This document shows, in pieces, positions 57,001 to 64,000 of a DNA stretch of 64,000 nucleotides. A program made the position numbers and the translations under genes. Every line of letters begins with the position of its first letter. Positions within the stretch are counted from its first letter, which is position 1. The stretch is from Phellopilus nigrolimitatus (lineage: Eukaryota; Basidiomycota; Agaricomycetes; Hymenochaetales; Hymenochaetaceae): contig JAJOHG010000012.1 of the NCBI GenBank assembly GCA_021029095.1, positions 248,001 to 312,000 on the forward strand, given 5' to 3'. The notes under the pieces are model-generated. The model was not told the DNA's origin. It worked only from the letters and a program-made list of their open reading frames with translations, and made no database searches.

Positions 57001-58587
57001 TTGCAGCGTTGGGTCGATATGCTTGTGCGCAAAACGGTACAGACCTTTTCCCGAGTGCATAACCTCACCAATACGCAAGCCGGCTGCATCGCGCAGCACG
57101 CACTTTTTCCCACTGAAGGTTGCCGAGTAGGCCGCACTATCGAGTGCACCTATCGAAACAAGTGTGTATCCGACCTCGGGCGAGTAGAGGGCTTCTGTAA
57201 GCGTCATTCTCGTCGAGTCGGCACCATTCGGGAGTTCAATAATCAGATCCCCCTGCCCAGTAGCGTGAAAGGTTTGCTGATTTGCTGCATGCAGGCTCTT
57301 CGGCAGTGTCTCCGAAAATGTAGCAAAGTCCGCTCGGTATGGCGAGATGTGTCGCGTCGAGCCAGAATCGAGGATTGCGCGACGAATGTCGTTGCCCTCG
57401 CGAAGGTGAGTGACATGTGCAACTTCATCCTTCTCACTATCAGCATGATAGTCATCATCATCAGAGCTCACTTCCGAGCTCATATCCGACACCTTGTCGT
57501 CCTCGTCCTCAGACCCAAAAAACTCGGCCTCGGACCAAAAAACCTCGGCCTCACTATCCGATTGGTCGACGAGTTCAGGCATCAAGTCGGCATCATCCTC
57601 ATCATCGGATGAGTCCCAGGCTGCATTACAGCAGTCCCACACACCATCTGAGTCCGAATCTGGCTCGAGAGCCGCGTTTGCACTCTCCTTGGCTTTCGGC
57701 TTGCCCGAGTCCTTCCTCGGCTTCGGGCATTTCGCTCGGAGGTGTCCAACCTCGCCACAGTTCCAGCAGGAACCTCTCGGCTTCGGGTTGCTCTTCGATT
57801 TCGGCTTCGCAGCCAAGCTCACATACAGTGCTTCGTCTTTGTCCTTCGAGCTTCTCGCAGGCTCTTTGCGCTTTGTTTGTCGCTCGCGTTTTTGACGGTC
57901 GGCCTCATCCGAAATAATGTGGATCAAGACCTCGGGATCAACTTCACGGAGCGAACGGATCTGCGCATCAGTCAACGGTGTGGCCTGGATCAGTGCATAG
58001 TTTTGCGCTGTGATCTCCATCGAAGTTAGCTGGGCGGATGCAAAGTTCGCCAGCCGATTTGGTATTGCGGTGATAATTGTCGAGCGAAAGTCCTTGTCAG
58101 AGATCTCAACTCCCGACTGCGCAAGCGTTTCGCGACGCATGCGCAAGTCGCTCAGGTATTCGCGGACATCGGCATCACCAGGGCAGCGAGCCTCGAGAAA
58201 CTCGGCTCGTAGCGAAGTCTGCGCAAAAGCTGACTTCTGTGTGAACTCACGTACCACGGCATTCCAGCGAGCGGTACAGTTCGCCAGGTTCCCAACCTGG
58301 ATGAGGGTCGAATCTGCAAGACGCTGAGACAGAAGATACATTGCAATATCCTCATCCTTGTCCCAAGCTGCTACTGCATCGTTCGGGTTCGGATCACCGT
58401 TCGCCACGGCTGCAGCTGCAACAGCAGCAGTAACAGCCACGGGCCGAGTCGACGTGCCGTCGAAATGGCCCCACTTTCCCTTTGCCTTCACGGCAGCTTG
58501 GAAACGCATACGGTAGATCACCCAGTTCGCGCCGCTCGTCACGAGCTTCGGAACAGAGGTGGGGAGGGTGTCCTGTGAGCTGGACAT
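54061..58587 (-). CDS. Ty1/copia Gag-Pol polyprotein
   Basis: One uninterrupted frame; the first ATG is at 58587, and an open frame extends only nine bases upstream without ATG. Residues are given from three codons upstream of that ATG. Gag ends in a zinc knuckle CWNCGEVGHLRAKC (about 277-290). Protease follows with DSGSTRHIS (410). Integrase has an HHCC zinc domain (HARMGHIA, CESCVYGKA; 548-586) and a D-D-E triad at Asp615, Asp678 (HSDRGGEY) and Glu714 (EHNGVAERLNR), with 35 residues between the last two. The Pro/Glu-rich linker leads to reverse transcriptase, with WVFKIKKDAAGNIVRRKARL, GAYLNGEL and the active site VHVDDCTLAA (about 1187-1190). RNase H carries YADADG, SLSTTESEYVA and FSDNQSAI. 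No frameshift separates Gag and Pol. All catalytic residues I can check are present. Confidence 0.95.
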   Translation of the reverse strand: MSSSQDTLPTSVPKLVTSGANWVIYRMRFQAAVKAKGKWGHFDGTSTRPVAVTAAVAAAAVANGDPNPNDAVAAWDKDEDIAMYLLSQRLADSTLIQVGNLANCTARWNAVVREFTQKSAFAQTSLRAEFLEARCPGDADVREYLSDLRMRRETLAQSGVEISDKDFRSTIITAIPNRLANFASAQLTSMEITAQNYALIQATPLTDAQIRSLREVDPEVLIHIISDEADRQKRERQTKRKEPARSSKDKDEALYVSLAAKPKSKSNPKPRGSCWNCGEVGHLRAKCPKPRKDSGKPKAKESANAALEPDSDSDGVWDCCNAAWDSSDDEDDADLMPELVDQSDSEAEVFWSEAEFFGSEDEDDKVSDMSSEVSSDDDDYHADSEKDEVAHVTHLREGNDIRRAILDSGSTRHISPYRADFATFSETLPKSLHAANQQTFHATGQGDLIIELPNGADSTRMTLTEALYSPEVGYTLVSIGALDSAAYSATFSGKKCVLRDAAGLRIGEVMHSGKGLYRFAHKHIDPTLQDAANAAELTLSPMELHARMGHIAPAAAEKLVRKGYVTGLRLDTSGPVLTLCESCVYGKAMRKAISREREGERATEFGGEVHTDVWGPAPTRSLGGRHYYVTFTDDATRVTKLYLLKKKSDVFRSYRHFEAWAETQMKAKIRILHSDRGGEYTGKEFVLHLKMKGTKQKLTVHDTPEHNGVAERLNRTILEKVRTMLHASSLPKFLWAEAARHAVWLKNRTPTRAVQNVTPHEAMTGQKPDLRGLQTWGAKCWVHNDSSSKLDPRAREGRWMGFDANSNGQRIYWPVKKSISVERNVYFDPGETSSRLEGEELDSGAEIETTSKSLQPKPEEPKTSAPSTPPEPEKPPDSSAPSAPPEPEEPAAAHPPENARPAAPDIPEPREKRVRVPSAYVRRIQAGEGSHTHWPNRDGAIPRGMRSLHEFVDQEEETVNAAFEDDYDEEYVFASAMEEAEGLEPRTLAEAKRLPEWSEWERAIEEELATLHAAGTWVLEEPLKGANIVGSKWVFKIKKDAAGNIVRRKARLVAQGFSQVPGVDYFDTFAPVAKLASIRAALAMAARRDLELEQVDIKGAYLNGELEGDEVIYMRHPPGYAPRDVGTRVLRLKKTLYGLKQSGRRWYQKLTWIFVDQLGLHRCDVDQAVFFRHTGNDLIVVIVHVDDCTLAATTSRLISELKAGLAQHVEVTDLGPLHWLLGIEIHRNRDLRTISLSQSGYIDTILRRFGLDELKPVSSPMDPNVHLHSSQGPTTAQDRAAMRDAPYREALGSLMYAAMATRPDIAFAVTLLSRFSTNPGPTHWDAVKRVFRYLKGSRALRLTYGGVGDVGDGGLKGYADADGSMQEDRRAISGNAFLIDGGAVSWYSKRQEIVSLSTTESEYVAATHAAKEAIWLRQLIGQVFAPLKGPTTLFSDNQSAIALTKDHQYHARTKHIDIRYHFLRWVCENGTIKLIYCPTADMVADTLTKALPSFKVKHFAAELGLHTV

Positions 58588-58608
58588 GACGTACAAATTA
58601 AAATTTCG

Positions 58609-58640
58609 GCTTGGCTCAGTGGTAGCCGAGGCTCATAACC
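58609..58640 (-). promoter_or_regulatory. Primer-binding site matching the 5' half of initiator tRNA-Met
   Basis: The plus strand next to the 5' LTR contains TGGCTCAGTGG (58612-58622), a pol III A-box/D-arm sequence. AGGCTCATAACC follows, ending exactly at the LTR edge; this is the anticodon loop of initiator tRNA-Met with CAT at 58634-58636. On the coding strand the site is therefore complementary to a tRNA cut in its anticodon loop, not to its 3' CCA end. Drosophila copia is primed this way. It is inference that the same happens here. Confidence 0.75.
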
Positions 58641-59197
58641 TGTTGTCGGGGTGAGACCTGAAACCGCGCCGGACAGCTAATACAAAAGTAAGCTCAGTCG
58701 TTGCGCGGTGTAGCGAACGTCTAATCAATTGACAACTAACCTAATACAAAAGTAAGCTAGTATAATCAATGAGTAAATGGTATAATAGACTCGGTTAATA
58801 AATGGATAACTCACCTCAGTCGTTGCGCGGTGTAGCGAACGTCTGAGGTGGGCGAAAGAATAAAAGTCTGTTTTTATACTACAATTCTCGGCTCTCTCAG
58901 CGAGCCGCTTTTCGTACTAAAGGGGTAAAAAGCGAGATAAGAAACAAAGAGACAAAAGAATCATGTACTAGCGAGGCGCAAATAACAAAGGGAAGCGAGG
59001 CGAGGGGCACAGGGGCGCGAGCCGAGCAGCCAGTGGCGAGGTAAGTGGCTTCGGGCCTATAGGCCGAGCCTCCGAGCCACTGTGCTCACAGCGATCCGAG
59101 CACGCGCCACCGAGCCTCCGAGTGCGCGAGCCGAGGTGCTGCTCGGCCCGAGCTTTCTCGCTGTGAGCTCGCCGGTCCGCCGGTATGGATTCCAACA
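58641..59197 (-). repeat. 5' LTR of the copia element
   Basis: Direct repeat of 53497-54053; same length and the same ends. It should contain the element's promoter. Confidence 0.95.
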
Positions 59198-60015
59198 CAG
59201 CTGCGCACGATGGCGCGCTCGTTCAGCCGCTACGCCGGTGGGACCAGCCGCACGCTCGTCGTCGCGGCCGCCCACAGGTAGCTCGCGTCGTGCGCGCCCT
59301 ACTAGATGTCAACCGCGGGGAAACGGTTCCCGTCGAATATCACCGTGTAGTGCGTCGCGCGCACTGTACCTTGCTGCTTCGCGTGCCCCTGCAGGAAGAA
59401 ATCGAAGTTATACACCGCAGTGACGTCCCAGTCGACGAGCGTCCCGCCTTCGTGTTCGAGGTCTTATCTGCCTGCTCGGACCTCATCGGGAAAAGCGCAT
59501 ATGGCGCCGCTTCCCGCAGATCGCGGTGGTGAACTTGGGACTGAAGCATGAATTCTAGGAGCTCGAATACGCGATTACGAACAGCGATGGACCACATCGG
59601 GAGTGATCACGACTGGGTAGTTGTACAACACGACATCCTTCGGATACTTGAGGGTGAATAAATTCGCGCGAACTGCAATTGCGGCGCCGCGCTTCCCAAA
59701 TTCTAAGCGCACAACGCGACCGGGGTCTGGCAGACAGCGCCTGGAAGCAAGAGATGAGTGAGTGCATCCTGCTCCCTGTCCGAAAGCCACGCAGGCATTA
59801 TGGGAGAAGACCCGTACAGCCCCAGAGCCGAAGCCGAGCTCTCCACTGCTGTCGAGGAGGATCGCCCGAAGATGAACGTAGCCCTGCAGATCACAAAGAC
59901 AAGTCCCATGTGCCCCACGAGCTATAGGAGGGCCTCCTCGATGACTGGGAGGCATGCCTCCACCGTGTTAATCAAGATCACCTCGTCCAATGCCGTGTCC
60001 TTTGGAGTTGTCCAT
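59198..60015 (-). pseudogene. Argonaute pseudogene: N-terminal and PIWI pieces joined
   Basis: From 60015 (MDNSKGHGIGRGDLD, then a stop) the minus strand carries, in changing frames, VRLEFGKRGAAIAVRANLFT and PKDVVLYNYPVVITPD, which are the Argonaute N-terminal domain. RVFELLEF follows, then directly a late PIWI segment: ICGKRRHMRFFPMRSEQADK, LVDWDVTAVYNFDFFLQGHA and GTVRATHYTVIFDGNRFP, then YLWAAATTSVRLVPPA. The PAZ, MID and first PIWI parts are missing, so a large internal deletion joined the two ends. At least three in-frame stops and two frameshifts are visible. The remaining C-terminus continues at 53385-53496 beyond the copia element. Argonautes carry small RNAs in gene silencing; this copy cannot work. 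Confidence 0.75.
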
Positions 60016-60296
60016 GGTAATTCTTTGTGGTCTATGAGTTAAAGATGCTTGGAGTGAATGGGATGGATAGGATGAAGTAGCAAGAGACGTATGGGTGGCC
60101 TTAAGTACTGAAAACCAGCACTTTGCTTCTCCTGAAAGGTTTAAATAGGTCTCACTGTTGGATACAAAAACATACGGGCACTCAACAAGCGTCTTTATCT
60201 CACCTTCGATCGCGTCAGTTGCAGCGGTATATAGCGGGTTTCGTGGGTTTGCTCACGAGAGGCACACAAAAAGCGGCGGCGCGTGGGAGGGGGTAA

Positions 60297-60560
60297 ACAC
60301 TCTCAGGCCCATCTGAAATTGTCCCCAAGAAACGAGAAGTCTGCAGGAAGGCGGCTTCTCGGAACCAGCCTCTGCGTCCAATCGTGCTTGATCTCGTGGA
60401 GGTAGGGTGCAATTTCCTGTGTATATTCTAGGAGCTCGAATACACGCTTGTGAAGAGCCGTAGAGGCCACGATCACGATTGGGTAGTCATACAAAACACC
60501 ACGCACGCGCCCTCTCGACGAAGAAAACAATCCGAGCCCAAGCCAAGCCGAACGGCCGTT
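60297..60560 (-). pseudogene. Second Argonaute N-terminal fragment
   Basis: The minus strand reads GVLYDYPIVIVASTALHKRV and VFELLEYTQEIAPYLHEIKHD, then QRLVPRSRLPADFSF. This parallels the N-domain piece at 59575-59690 (VVLYNYPVVITPD, RVFELLEF) but is a different copy. The two fragments lie head to tail on the same strand, about 700 bases apart, so the Argonaute N-terminus was duplicated here. Confidence 0.6.
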
Positions 60561-60561
60561 C

Positions 60562-60915
60562 ATTCCCTCAGGGCACCACGGCAGACACCAGCAAACTGGG
60601 AACGGAACCCGCCCGGTGCACCCTTGGCTTTGTCGCGGCGGTAGTCGTCGCGATCTCCCCTGTCACCACGGGGTGCGCGGTAAGCACCGTCGCGAGACTG
60701 CGCGGGGCGCTGCGGGCGTGCCTGCTTCTTGTAGGTCGAGGGCTCAATCTCTTGCGGGAGGTGGAGCCACTCCCGGAGGTACTCGACGCCCTCGGGCGTG
60801 CAGGTGTAGTAGTACCACTGCCACGATGATGTCCTCGAGGTTGGACACGTCGAGGCCCTCATACTTTGGCGCGTTGAAGTCCTTCTTGACAACCATCACA
60901 CCCTCTGGAGAAAGA
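60562..60915 (-). pseudogene. 40S ribosomal protein S10 fragment
   Basis: Reading on the minus strand, VVKKDFNAPKYEGLDVSNLE is followed, after loss of about 20 codons and a frame change, by SWQWYYYTCTPEGVEYLREW and LHLPQEIEPSTYKKQARPQR, then YRAPRGDRGD, GGFRSQFAGVCRGALRE and a stop at 60562. This is the S10 plectin/S10 domain and its basic, Gly-rich C-terminus. The N-terminal codons and the segment between the two motifs are missing. It is a processed-looking or captured pseudogene fragment: no intron is needed to read it. Confidence 0.8.
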
Positions 60916-61039
60916 GACTGTGTAAGGGATGAACAGAAGAGACGTTTCCCAGTTTACGCATTGTTGCATGTAGAGCTAAAAGTTTGAGAATGCGGGCGGG
61001 TGCCCGGGTCGACTTGCTCTACCAAACCCGAAGCCCATT

Positions 61040-61166
61040 ACATCATCAAACCATCACAAACCACAGTCAAACCACAGCCAAACCACAAAAACCACAGTGT
61101 TGCAAAAAAAACCACGGCGTTGCAAAAAATAACCACAGCAAACCACACTGCGAAACCACAGCCAAG
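61040..61166 (-). repeat. AACCACAG-rich stretch, right side of mosaic
   Basis: Nine spaced copies of AAACCACAG-like motif in about 125 bases, the reverse complement of the motif at 50905-51000. The reading frame from the FunK1-like gene runs through it by chance. Confidence 0.65.
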
Positions 61167-61369
61167 GAACACAGGGAGTTGGACTTTCTGTACAGCACCT
61201 TAAGTGTTCGGCTTAGGCACTTGATCTCTCGACAACTTTTTTTTGTACTTAGACTAGGCTCTATGAAGCATAGGTAATAATAAGTAGGAAGTACAATGTT
61301 GCGACTACAAAAAAGTTGGGTGTTGAGGAAAAAAGTTGGCAAACGAGTTGAAAGTTGGACTTCTACCAT

Positions 61370-62323
61370 ATTGAGAGGAAACGTAGGGTTCGACTTCAGC
61401 TCGCCAAAGCCATAAACGCCGGCCCAGCTGCCCTTCTCCTCTCGTTCTGCGTCCTCCCTGCTTAGCACGACGATATCCGGTTTGCGTTCCGCCGTGGTGG
61501 AGTTCAGTGCGATTTCGGAGTAGCGGCCGGAGAATACGCGATCATTCGAGCTCTTCTTGTAAGCAGGGTCGAGAAAGGATCGAGCTTCATCGACGACCTT
61601 GTTGAAGTAGGTCACGATGTGCGGCTCAGCACCAGGCGCGCTTGTTACAGGCCAATTGACCCACTCTCCATCGCGGTAAAGACACTTCCCCTTGAGATGC
61701 TCGAGTACTTTCTTTATGGGATCGATGCAGTCGCGAGCGAGGTTGACTTTGGAAGCCATGTGTTGAAGTCGGGCAGAGCGTCGAGGCCCGTCGGGGGAAG
61801 TAGCAGGTGTGGAGGGTGCGGGAGTGGGAGGGGATGTATCACGTACGTGAGTCGCATCACCATCTGCCATGCTGGATTGCAGTTCATCATCACCAGAAGC
61901 CCCCTCGTTTGATTCAGCGTTTGCGTGATTGTTCTCGACGTCGGCCTCAGCCTCGGGGTAACGAACATGTTCGACGGATAGGTCTGTAGTCACATTGAAG
62001 GCACGATCGGGAAAACTGACCGAGACGAGTTCCGGAATGTTGCGAAAGGTAGCGCCCATGACTTCGTTTCGGACAGATGTGCCTATGTCGTCCCTCTTCT
62101 CTTTCTGTATATCAGGAGATTGGGAGCCAGCGTATATTGTTTTCACGTAGGTCTTATTCTTCAACGGCGAGGAATTGAAGGTGTGAGGAAGATGCCCGAA
62201 ATCGTTTACGTTCGACGCGGCGGCGTCCGACGACGACGAAGGCGGCGGTGGCTGAGGAGGAGGAGTCTTGTCCCGTGCAGAGGGCCAAGATGGGAACGGC
62301 AGGACAGGAGGACTTCCAGACAT
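61370..62323 (-). CDS. FunK1-like protein, N-terminal part only
   Basis: The first ATG in frame is at 62323 (MSGSPPVLPFPSWPSARDK). About 318 codons follow: a Pro/Ser-rich start, MGATFRNIPELVSVSFPDR, an acidic linker (EAEADVENNHANAESNEGA), then YFNKVVDEARSFLDPAYKKS and RKPDIVVLSREDAE, then VYGFGELKSNP. The last two motifs are typical of the region before the kinase domain in basidiomycete FunK1-type fungal kinases; the KPD...GELKSN spacing is also that of PD-(D/E)xK folds. The plausible end is a GTAGAAG donor near 61370. The kinase domain itself is not in the window: the mosaic begins just beyond. So either the gene is truncated or exons were lost. Confidence 0.55.
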
Positions 62324-62391
62324 TGTGTTTAGCAAGATGTGGGAGATGGTAGAAGAGAAGCGATGGGGGTGAAGTGCATGTTGAGCTCACC

Positions 62392-62480
62392 TTAAAAGCA
62401 ACAATGGGCTTCAGCCACAAGAACGTTGCTTGTTTGGGGTCCTCAGGGTAGTCCTGTGGCTGGATGACGATGATGGTTGA
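62392..62480 (-). other. Orphan coding exon upstream of the FunK1-like gene
   Basis: The minus strand reads TSTIIVIQPQDYPEDPKQAT, then FLWLKPIVAFK, up to a GTGAGCTC donor at about 62392. It looks like a real exon. Whether it belongs to the following FunK1-like frame or is the end of a lost gene is unclear. Confidence 0.4.
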
Positions 62481-62488
62481 AGTTGGAC

Positions 62489-63725
62489 TGTGGCTTGCAA
62501 CGTGACGCGACTTGTAACTCACAGAGTAACGCTACGTTATGGCTTACAAACTACCACGCTCGGTCACGTCCGTTACCAGACGCGTCTTTTCAAATTTCAT
62601 TGTCTACTGCTACCTTCCCGAGTCATGGAATACGCAACTGCGAACTCTGTAAATCTTGCGAAATTATGATGCAATTCTGTCGTCGGTTATACGTAGCGGA
62701 CGTTTCGTTTATGTCATACTTGCAACGGACTGCTCGTGCATACCTCGCCCTCGGTCTCATGCATGCCACTGCCCACGCTCACTTTACCCCAGAATGTGCG
62801 TCCCTGCCAGACGATGTAGTGAAGTCATGGTGTGAGGACCGCTGCACTGGCCTCGACGTACTCGGAAAACATTTTCTTAACGGTGTTCGAGAAGGAGTTC
62901 GAAATAGAGATGGCCAGCAGGCGGCGGCTCGATTCGAAACACTGCAAAATCGAACGCTGAGCCCCAAATCAACTGGAATTCAAAATGGAGCGAGATCTTG
63001 TACGTGCCGTGTCAAGCAGAACAATGCTTCCCAAGCTCGACGCGAACAGCGACAACTCGACTGACTCAGGAAACATCATACTCACATTTTTTAGCCTCGA
63101 CAAGAGCCTTACGCTATGTCCAGCAAGGACAGTTCGAGGCAGCGGAGTTGCTGCCCGAGTGGTGCGATACATTGCAACATATAATCGTAGTACCGCTCGG
63201 GCACCGTAGCAGCAAGACAATGAGTGTGCTGCTTTCTCGACGAGGAAAGAGGAGCCGCCAGCATGTTCTGGAACCAAGGGAGAGTCCACGAGTCCACTTC
63301 GCAGTAAGTGTGCACATCCAAATTCCGCAGGGTTGCGTGCTTTGCGAAAAACCCGCCTTAATTCAATACCTTCATATATGAAGCCCAGCCGGAATGACTG
63401 AGGATTGGGGAAGTGGAGTTCTGACAGGTCCATCTCGGAGAATTGTGTCCCGAGGCTGAGGTGCAGAGTTTGAAGGTTCTTGTGCTGGTGAATGGTGAGT
63501 AGTGCATCCATAGGTTCGAAGGATCTATAAAATGAAGCAGTATCCTCCCTTGTCTCGAGAGAGACTCAAGTATTGTAAGTTTCTGTACTGGCTAGACAAG
63601 AGAGTATGCTAACGGAGGAGGGAGACTGTGGCTTGCAAATGCGACAGGCTCGTAACTCAAATACATGTACTACCAGACGCGTCACAGTAAGTTCAGAGTC
63701 CGCTTTTATTGTCTACTGCTGCCTT
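62489..63725. repeat. Direct repeats of ~110 bp flanking the F-box remnant
   Basis: GACTGTGGCTTGCAA starts a block at 62489 and again at 63631. Both continue with CCAGACGCGTC and ATTGTCTACTGCT.CCTT in the same order, with small gaps. They bracket about 1.1 kb containing the F-box-like pieces and could be a duplicated promoter or a decayed element end. Confidence 0.65.
62780..63511 (-). pseudogene. F-box/LRR-type protein gene, decayed
   Basis: Minus-strand pieces read NLQTLHLSLGTQFSEMDLSE and SFRLGFIYEGIE from 63511. Then, after a frame change, FFAKHATLRNLDVHTYCEVD and WFQNMLAAPLSSSRK, ERYYDYMLQCIAPLGQQL and RCLELSLLDIA, then RRLLAISISNSFSNTVKKMF. The leucine pattern and short hydrophobic repeats are those of the LRR tail of basidiomycete F-box proteins, which choose targets for ubiquitin ligases. 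Several stops and a frameshift at about 63350 interrupt it, and no F-box N-terminus is visible. Identification of the family is tentative. Confidence 0.45.
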
Positions 63726-64000
63726 TTGCTCTGTACTTGATTTTTGAGCAAGTTGTGGGCACACACCTTGAATGTATTTCGCCGATATCTATATAAACGT
63801 GAACTGACTCGGAGTACACAGACGACGTTGGTAACCACCTTACGCGCAAACAATTTAAGAAGCCTGACGAGAATAAGTACCTAGATTGTTCCATGTTGTA
63901 AGGCTCAGACTCAAGATAGGATTGTATCGTAAGTCCTTTCATTGTAGTGTAAAAGGGTCTCCTATCTTCTTTTCCTGAATCCCTTAATTTGTCTCGGCCT
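63726..64000. other. Right edge, no gene seen
   Basis: About 275 bases without a convincing frame or RNA gene. Confidence 0.4.

Larger units (their letters stand above)
53497..59197 (-). mobile_element. Full-length Ty1/copia LTR retrotransposon, young
   Basis: Two 557-bp LTRs in direct orientation flank one minus-strand polyprotein frame. The 5' LTR is therefore the right-hand one (58641-59197). A primer site adjoins it and a polypurine tract adjoins the other LTR. The 5-bp duplications are perfect. By eye the LTRs differ at one position (A at 53834, G at 58978), with no length change. The coding frame is uninterrupted over 1,508 codons, so this insertion is recent and may be active. It lies inside the Argonaute remnant. 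Confidence 0.95.

Noticed and set aside
54400..58330. Many plus-strand frames opposite the copia polyprotein.
   Set aside because: They are antisense shadows of a GC-rich coding sequence and carry no family motif.
58609..58640. A real tRNA gene next to the LTR.
   Set aside because: Only the 5' half is present and it abuts the LTR exactly, as a primer-binding site does.

Overview
The window reads as nuclear DNA of a filamentous basidiomycete, most likely an Agaricomycete. The genes are cut by many short GT-AG introns of about 45-65 bases, several with a CTRAY branch site. Gene spacing is compact. The families seen are typical of mushroom-forming fungi: expanded P450s, NRPS-like reductases, a FunK1-like N-terminus, copia and TA-flanked MITEs. 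No species is named because none can be proved from the sequence.

Layout. 1-9.5 kb is gene-poor: a frameshifted 5' part of a carnitine O-acetyltransferase gene at the left edge, a 656-bp TA-flanked MITE at 3.2-3.8 kb, and small uncharacterised genes. 9.57-17.80 kb is one 8.2-kb palindromic DNA element. It has long terminal inverted repeats, a perfect 9-bp target duplication (GTGAGGCGC), arrays of GGGCATGCCC-type palindromes, and broken pieces of host genes (a bZIP factor and three copies of a 40S ribosomal protein S0 fragment). It sits inside the coding sequence of a SAM-dependent methyltransferase and splits it in two. 18.7-33.7 kb is an ordinary gene-dense stretch: a Vip1-like RRM protein, a DHX33-like DEAH helicase, two tandem short-chain dehydrogenases that also share a duplicated CRE-containing promoter, an RPAP3-like TPR protein and a DUG2-type WD40/M20 peptidase. 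34-47.5 kb holds two tandem P450 genes, a Sec14-like lipid carrier and a large adenylation-thiolation-reductase (NRPS-like) gene. With the dehydrogenase pair this could be a loose secondary-metabolism neighbourhood. Three more inverted-repeat elements lie at 40.0, 47.7 and 48.3 kb, and a four-TM protein gene at 49.5-50.5 kb.

50.9-61.2 kb is a second mosaic of broken host genes: a dynein heavy-chain N-terminus, Argonaute N- and C-terminal pieces and a ribosomal protein S10 piece. It is bounded on both sides by oppositely oriented CTGTGGTTT-rich stretches. A very young, apparently intact Ty1/copia retrotransposon (5.7 kb, 557-bp LTRs with one difference seen, 5-bp target duplication CAGCT, 1508-residue polyprotein) lies inside the Argonaute remnant. 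Its primer site looks like the complement of the 5' half of initiator tRNA-Met, as in Drosophila copia. 61.3-64 kb holds a FunK1-like N-terminal gene piece and a decayed F-box/LRR-type gene between direct repeats.

Taken together, the window alternates normal housekeeping and metabolic genes with two gene-fragment-carrying transposon mosaics. The clearest candidate for something undescribed is the 8.2-kb palindromic Pack-type element with a 9-bp target duplication.
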